Assembly (NCBI GenBank): GCA_026398545.1
Contig: JAPLSR010000410.1
Location: forward strand, 1-7,425
Origin: Candidatus Sumerlaeota bacterium
GTDB taxonomy: Bacteria; Sumerlaeota; Sumerlaeia; MWCT01
Length of the DNA: 7,425 nucleotides
Direction of reading: 5' to 3'
The notes below the pieces were generated by a model. That model was not told the DNA's origin and searched no databases. It worked only from the letters and a program-made list of their open reading frames with translations. The position numbers and the translations under genes are program-made. The stretch's first letter is position 1. Each line of letters begins with the position of its first letter. This document shows positions 6,888 through 7,425 of this stretch, piece by piece.

Positions 6888-6921
6888 ATATTACCAAAAG
6901 CAAAATGAAAGGTGGTAATAT
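6888..6921 (+). promoter_or_regulatory. Perfect 9-bp inverted repeat overlapping the ribosome binding site
   Basis: ATATTACCA (6888-6896) is the exact reverse complement of TGGTAATAT (6913-6921), with a 16-base spacer. The right arm overlaps the Shine-Dalgarno-like AAAGGTGGT (6908-6916), which lies eight bases before ATG 6925. As RNA, the hairpin would bury part of the ribosome binding site; as DNA, it could be an operator for a dimeric repressor downstream of the promoter at 6836-6865. The repeat is seen directly; its function is inferred. Confidence 0.5.
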
Positions 6922-6924
6922 AAA

Positions 6925-7425
6925 ATGAGGATTTTTTACACAACGATTATCCTGTGCGCGATATTTCTAATGCTGAATTACGGAATACCCGCCCAGCTAA
7001 ATCCCTTTGCGCCATCATCCGCTATGGACACCATGAATGAGGGGTCCGTCAGCGGAGGTCTTTCGTCAAAGACTTACCTCGACAGGGCGCGTGAGGTTGG
7101 AATCGCACCGGGCTCACGTCCTGCCGCCACACCAGTCCCCAGACCGCCGGGGGGAGAGGTGTTGTATATTGATGAAATGGGCGCCAGAGCCTCTACGAGA
7201 CCCGGAATGCCCATCATGTCTGAACAGCCCCTTGCTCCCGGCGTGCCCACACCCTCGCCCACACCCAAAATGATACGCGTCTTGACCGGCTCCCGCGTTG
7301 AGTGCGCTGTCTATGGAATCCTCCTTGAAGATATTATCTATAAGGATGTCCCTGAATCGGAAAAGGGAAATTATTATGACGACGGGGCACATGGAGGGGA
7401 CCAGGAAGCTGGAGATGGAACATAT
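6925..7425 (+). CDS. Exported protein of unknown function with Pro-Thr linker (3' partial)
   Basis: The frame opens at ATG 6925 and has no stop before the window ends; 167 residues are visible. The start follows an AAAGGTGGT ribosome binding site. Residues 1-23 form a signal peptide (MRIFYTTIILCAIFLMLNYG core, probable cleavage after IPA), so the product is exported. Residues 24-80 are low-complexity and rich in Ser, Pro and Gly; 104-115 form a Pro-Thr linker (APGVPTPSPTPK). From about 116 a folded part begins (MIRVLTGSRVECAVYGILLEDIIYKDV), followed by YYDDGAHGGDQEAGDGTY (150-167). That last stretch resembles the DDG-x-H-GD-x-x-AGDG-x-Y motif found in various secreted bacterial beta-sandwich proteins, sometimes with choice-of-anchor domains. 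I do not recognise the family. Its linker resembles that of the ComEA-like protein just upstream, which hints at a shared envelope location. Confidence 0.75.
   Translation, partial: MRIFYTTIILCAIFLMLNYGIPAQLNPFAPSSAMDTMNEGSVSGGLSSKTYLDRAREVGIAPGSRPAATPVPRPPGGEVLYIDEMGARASTRPGMPIMSEQPLAPGVPTPSPTPKMIRVLTGSRVECAVYGILLEDIIYKDVPESEKGNYYDDGAHGGDQEAGDGTY

Noticed and set aside
7037..7273. Plus-strand open frame of 78 codons near the right edge
   Set aside because: It lies in another frame within the exported-protein gene that starts at 6925, which has a signal peptide, a ribosome binding site and an open frame to the window end.

Overview
The window reads as bacterial chromosome from an organism I cannot name. 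Every supported gene is on the + strand. Features that point to an uncultured, large-envelope lineage (the planctomycete/omnitrophote/sumerlaeote type of candidate phylum) are a secreted RCC1-repeat protein ending in a dockerin-like module, Pro-Thr linkers in two exported proteins, and a secreted transglutaminase-like protein with an Ig/FN3-like tail. This placement is an inference from protein style, not from a marker tree.

Layout. (1) 2-661: 3' end of a gene with 39-residue RCC1-type repeats and a dockerin-like EF-hand, followed by a possible intrinsic terminator. (2) 811-3985: two housekeeping genes, a KtrB/TrkH-type potassium transporter subunit and arginyl-tRNA synthetase, 28 bases apart and probably one operon. 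(3) 4121-5950: an exported protein with an apparent Cys-His-Asp transglutaminase triad, behind its own likely promoter and less rich in C-ending codons than its neighbours. (4) 6038-6775: a membrane-anchored ComEA-like protein with two helix-hairpin-helix modules joined by a Pro-Thr linker, behind a very strong ribosome binding site. (5) 6776-6924: a dense intergenic control region with a terminator-like hairpin, a TTGACA promoter and a perfect 9-bp inverted repeat that reaches into the ribosome binding site. (6) 6925-7425: the start of an unrecognised exported protein, open at the window edge, with a Pro-Thr linker and the start of a DDG/AGDG-type repeat motif.

How they fit together. KtrB and ArgS have no obvious functional link and probably share only transcription. 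The genes from 4121 onward all encode exported or membrane-anchored products. The ComEA-like protein suggests DNA binding at the cell surface (DNA uptake), but no comEC, comF, pilus or secretion gene is visible, so this remains open. I found no RNA gene, insertion sequence, CRISPR array or phage module. No complete undescribed system can be shown from this window. The most original signals are the patterned variation in the RCC1 repeats, the inverted repeat at the ribosome binding site before 6925, the duplicated ComEA module, and the A8 slippery tract in the transglutaminase-like gene.
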